NCBI GenBank assembly: GCA_018673215.1
Contig: JABHDE010000007.1
Span: 1 to 64,000, forward strand
Source: Formosa sp.
Lineage (GTDB): Bacteria > Bacteroidota > Bacteroidia > Flavobacteriales > Flavobacteriaceae
Direction: 5' to 3'
DNA length: 64,000 nt
The notes beneath the pieces were generated by a model that was not told the DNA's origin, did no database searches, and was given only the letters and a program-made list of their open reading frames with translations. A program made the translations under genes and the position numbers. Of the stretch, positions 60,764 through 64,000 are shown one piece after another (position 1 is the first letter of the stretch; each line of letters opens with the position of its first letter).

Positions 60764-61843
60764 ATGAATTTTAAAAATTTCCCAATGGTTTCCAAAGTTG
60801 TCTTTGGTCGTGGAAGTTTCACCCAATTAGGTGAGATAATAACCCCTAAGCGGCAAAATGAAAGTGCTCCTTTTATTTTTCTTGTAGATGATGTATTTGA
60901 ACACAATACGTTTATGATTGCAAAGATCCCTTTGCTATATAAAGATCAAATTATTTTTATTTCATCCAAAGAAGAACCCAAAACAACACAAGTAGATCAG
61001 TTAGTTGAAGATATTATTTTAAGTTCGAGTATATTACCTTCGGGTATTATAGGAATAGGAGGAGGAACCCTTTTAGATTTAACCAAAGCAGTCTCGTTGA
61101 TGCTTACTAATAACGGTTCTAGTCAAGAATATCAAGGCTGGGATTTGATTAAAAATAAAGGAATTTATCATGTTGGAGTTCCCACAATATCTGGAACGGG
61201 TTCTGAAGTATCAAGAACAGCGATATTGACAGGGCCTACGATGAAATTGGGAATTAATAGTGATTTCACCCCTTTTGATCAAGTAATTTTAGATCCAGAA
61301 CTTACATATGGAGTTCCAAAAAATCAATGGTTTTACACTGGGATGGATTGTTTTATTCATTGTATAGAATCGCTCACAGGCAAGTACATCAATTCATTTA
61401 GCAAAACCTATGGAGAAACCGCTTTGAATCTTTGTAAAGAAGTCTTTTTGGATACTTTGAGTCTAGAAGAAAGTCAAGACAAGCTAATGATGGCTTCTTG
61501 GCATGGAGGAATGAGTATAGCATATTCTCAGGTTGGTGTTGCCCATGCACTAAGTTACGGATTGTCTTTTTTGTTAGGTATCAAACATGGGATTGGAAAT
61601 TGTATTGTTTTTGATCATCTTTCTGAATTTTATCCTGAAGGGGTCAAATTATTTAAGATGATGAAGGCTAAACATAATATTTCATTACCACAAGGAGTTT
61701 GTGCAAACCTGACAGACAAACAATTTAACATCATGATTGATGTTTCTTTAAGTCTAGAGCCACTATGGGAAAATGCTATAGGAAATGATTGGAAAACTAA
61801 AATAACAAGATCTCGTTTGAGGGAACTATATTCAAAAATGTAA
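60764..61843 (+). CDS. kdnB: Iron-containing alcohol dehydrogenase resembling Kdo 8-oxidase (KdnB)
   Basis: MNFKNFPMVSKVVFGRGSFTQL, KAVSLMLTNNGSSQEYQGWDLIKNKGIYHVGVPTISGTGSEVSRTAILTGP, QWFYTGMDCFIHCIESL, HGGMSIAYSQVGVAHALSYGL, KHGIGNCIVFD closely resemble remembered Shewanella KdnB. Confidence 0.85.
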   Translation: MNFKNFPMVSKVVFGRGSFTQLGEIITPKRQNESAPFIFLVDDVFEHNTFMIAKIPLLYKDQIIFISSKEEPKTTQVDQLVEDIILSSSILPSGIIGIGGGTLLDLTKAVSLMLTNNGSSQEYQGWDLIKNKGIYHVGVPTISGTGSEVSRTAILTGPTMKLGINSDFTPFDQVILDPELTYGVPKNQWFYTGMDCFIHCIESLTGKYINSFSKTYGETALNLCKEVFLDTLSLEESQDKLMMASWHGGMSIAYSQVGVAHALSYGLSFLLGIKHGIGNCIVFDHLSEFYPEGVKLFKMMKAKHNISLPQGVCANLTDKQFNIMIDVSLSLEPLWENAIGNDWKTKITRSRLRELYSKM

Positions 61844-61845
61844 CA

Positions 61846-62388
61846 ATGCAGAGACTATCAAAATTTATATACCACCGCTTATTAGGGTGGAAATTAACAG
61901 GCTTTAAAAATTTTGATTCTGTAAAAAAAGCGGTCATTATTGCGGCTCCACACACCAGTTGGCATGATTTTTATATTGGGATACTTTTAAGAGCCTCATT
62001 AAAGTTGAAATCTCATTTTGTTGGAAAGGAAGCATTATTTAACCCGTTTACGGGCTGGTTTTTCAGGGCACTTGGTGGTGCTCCTGTAAGGCGTAATGCA
62101 AATGAAAAACAGGTAGATACTATTGCACGATTGTTTGAAAATAGAGAGGTATTTCGTATGCTTTTAGCACCAGATGGCACCCGTAAAAAAGTAGAAACTT
62201 GGCGAACAGGTTTTTATTTTATTGCCAAAAAAGCTAATGTTCCTGTTGTAATGTTATCTTTTGATTTTGAAAACAAAGAAAATAGGTTTTCAGAACCCTT
62301 TTATCCTACAGATGATGTGGAGGCAGATTTTAAATTTATGCGGGCATTTTTTGAAGGGATTAAAGGAAAAATACCAGAATTCTCTTAG
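61846..62388 (+). CDS. 1-acyl-sn-glycerol-3-phosphate acyltransferase-like protein
   Basis: AAPHTSWHDFYIGILLRASLKLKSHFVGKEALFNPFTGWFFRALGGAPVRR, APDGTRKKVETWRTGFYFIAKKANVPVV. Confidence 0.9.
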   Translation: MQRLSKFIYHRLLGWKLTGFKNFDSVKKAVIIAAPHTSWHDFYIGILLRASLKLKSHFVGKEALFNPFTGWFFRALGGAPVRRNANEKQVDTIARLFENREVFRMLLAPDGTRKKVETWRTGFYFIAKKANVPVVMLSFDFENKENRFSEPFYPTDDVEADFKFMRAFFEGIKGKIPEFS

Positions 62389-63099
62389 TTACTCTTGCAT
62401 GGTGTGATACACAAACTGTACGTCATCGTCTTCTTCTAATTTCTCTAAAAGTTTTTCAACATCAGCGATTTGATCTTCATTGAGGGGTTTGGTAACTTGA
62501 GGAATTCGTTCAAATCCAGAAGATAGGATTTCAATATCACGTGCTTCTAACTCAGATTGTATGGCTCCAAAACTCTCAAAAGGAGCATAGATCAAAATAC
62601 CATCATCATCGATGAAAACTTCTTCAGCACCAAAGTCGATAAATTCAAGTTCTATTTCGTCAACATCTAACCCTTCAGAATTGATTCGGAAATTACAAGT
62701 ACGATCAAACATAAAAACTACTGAGCCTGATGTCCCTAAGCTTCCATTACATTTGTTAAAATAACTTCTAACATTGGCTACTGTACGCGTATTATTGTCT
62801 GTGGCTGTTTCAACTAGTACCGCTATTCCATGAGGCGCATAGCCTTCAAACAACACTTCTTTATAATCCCCTTGACTTTTGTCACTAGCACGCTTTATAG
62901 CGCGTTCAATGTTGTCTTTGGGCATATTAACAGCCTTACCATTTTGAATGACTGCTCTTAATCGAGAATTGCTATCTGGATCCGCCCCCCCTTCTTTGAC
63001 AGCCATAACGATGTCTTTTCCAATTCGTGTGAACGCCTTGCTCATTGCAGACCAGCGTTTCATTTTTCTTGCTTTGCGAAATTCAAATGCTCTTCCCAT
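62389..63099 (-). CDS. YebC/PmpR family protein
   Basis: MGRAFEFRKARKMKRWSAMSKAFTRIGKDIVMAVKEGGADPDSNSRLRAVIQNGKAVNMPKDNIERAIKRA. Confidence 0.95.
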   Translation of the reverse strand: MGRAFEFRKARKMKRWSAMSKAFTRIGKDIVMAVKEGGADPDSNSRLRAVIQNGKAVNMPKDNIERAIKRASDKSQGDYKEVLFEGYAPHGIAVLVETATDNNTRTVANVRSYFNKCNGSLGTSGSVVFMFDRTCNFRINSEGLDVDEIELEFIDFGAEEVFIDDDGILIYAPFESFGAIQSELEARDIEILSSGFERIPQVTKPLNEDQIADVEKLLEKLEEDDDVQFVYHTMQE

Positions 63100-63179
63100 A
63101 GGTTTTAGTATATTCTAAATATTGTGTAACAAAAATAAAAATGATAGAACGAAAAACAAGTATAAACACACTTAAAACA

Positions 63180-63998
63180 TTAAAACATATTTTCAAAGAG
63201 TTCCAAACTATACATTTGAAGGTGTTTTGGAAGAGGGTTTTCTTTTGGTAAAACAGCCAAGTATCGCTCGTCATTGGTTGTGTAAACCAATTTAAAGCGT
63301 GGATTTTTAGCGCCAATTTTTGAAACTAAATCTTTGATAAATTCGTCGTGATGTACCAAATCCTTACTTCCTAAATGAAAAACACCATATTTCTTTCGAT
63401 TGATAATATAATGTACTTGTTGGGTTACCTTCTTGTCTGAAATGACATTCATTATCAGATTTGGAAAAAGTTCTATAGGGCTGTCTAGCTCGAGATGTAA
63501 TTTAAGTTCATCAATCCTTGGAGACGGTACTCCAAAAACCATCGGCAAGCGTAAAATCGCCACTTTTTTTGGAGGAAGTTTTAAGAACAATTGCTCAAGT
63601 CTAATTTTAAAATGTCCGTAAATACTGTTACTAAGAGTGGTGTCATTCTCATAACTTGGAAATTTACTGTAGGCATCAAATACATTTGCAGATGATAAAA
63701 ACAGTATTTTGCATTTTTTTTGAGAAGACACATACTCAAAAACATGTTTATGTGCAGTTAATTGCGCCGAAAAATCCCCTCTTAGAGCAGAAATGATAAT
63801 GGTTGGTTTTACCAGATTCAGGATTTCGAAAACATCATCTTCCTCAAAATCATAATTAAAAAATTGTTGATTATTTTCTAGTGCTAAAAGCGGTGTCCGA
63901 TAGGTTCCAAATGTTTGATAATAGGAGTGGAGTTCTTTATAAATGGCACTTCCTAAATAGCCACTGACACCTAATATTAAAATGCGGTGTTTTTTTGA
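63180..63998 (-). CDS. NAD-dependent epimerase / dTDP-4-dehydrorhamnose reductase-like SDR, truncated by the window edge
   Basis: Manual translation of the minus strand extends the 183 aa ORF with no stop: SKKHRILILGVSGYLGSAIYKELHSYYQTFGTYRTPLL... then VSSQKKC. Rossmann GxSGYLG present; the listed 'start' at 63731 is an internal GTG. Confidence 0.85.
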   Translation of the reverse strand, partial: SKKHRILILGVSGYLGSAIYKELHSYYQTFGTYRTPLLALENNQQFFNYDFEEDDVFEILNLVKPTIIISALRGDFSAQLTAHKHVFEYVSSQKKCKILFLSSANVFDAYSKFPSYENDTTLSNSIYGHFKIRLEQLFLKLPPKKVAILRLPMVFGVPSPRIDELKLHLELDSPIELFPNLIMNVISDKKVTQQVHYIINRKKYGVFHLGSKDLVHHDEFIKDLVSKIGAKNPRFKLVYTTNDERYLAVLPKENPLPKHLQMYSLELFENMF

Positions 63999-64000
63999 TG

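Overview
This 64 kb window is AT-rich, gene-dense and mostly core chromosome of a marine flavobacterium (Bacteroidota). I base that on gene content (proteorhodopsin with Brp/Blh, DUF6048/DUF6452, CCC-motif proteins, gliding-clade housekeeping genes) and on TAnnTTTG-type promoters. I saw no prophage, IS element, CRISPR array or rRNA operon. Main blocks: a GH17 beta-glucanase at the left edge; comM/yifB, ALDH, rluA-type and panB; dnaK; a divergent blh/proteorhodopsin pair; a menaquinone cluster (thioesterase, menF, menD, menB, menA, menC, menE, with unrelated genes interspersed); a carboxylase beta subunit, ettA, rlmD, rocD and gapN; a TonB receptor and M23 peptidase; a zapA - 6S-like RNA - rny block; xerD and tRNA-Ser(UGA); kdnA, ribB(A), lptF/G, lolA-like and ftsK; miaE, dnaX, rnpB and rsmD; kdsB, kdnB and an acyltransferase; a YebC-like gene; and a right-edge partial SDR/epimerase. 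I did not find a convincing wholly new multi-gene system. The strongest second-look items are: (1) an in-frame A-AAA-AAG inside an A10 run in dnaX, with a stop one codon after a -1 shift, suggesting a gamma-like short product; (2) a RibBA whose GTP cyclohydrolase II half has lost its zinc cysteines and catalytic motif; (3) KdnA and KdnB homologues plus KdsB, implying 8-amino-Kdo LPS chemistry; (4) a sigma-54-like -24/-12 element with an adjacent TGACA-N3-TGTCA inverted repeat upstream of dnaK; (5) a structured RNA between zapA and rny consistent with 6S RNA; (6) perfect palindromes in the rlmD/rocD and blh/proteorhodopsin divergent intergenic regions. All family calls come from reading motifs and remembered homologues; no searches were run.
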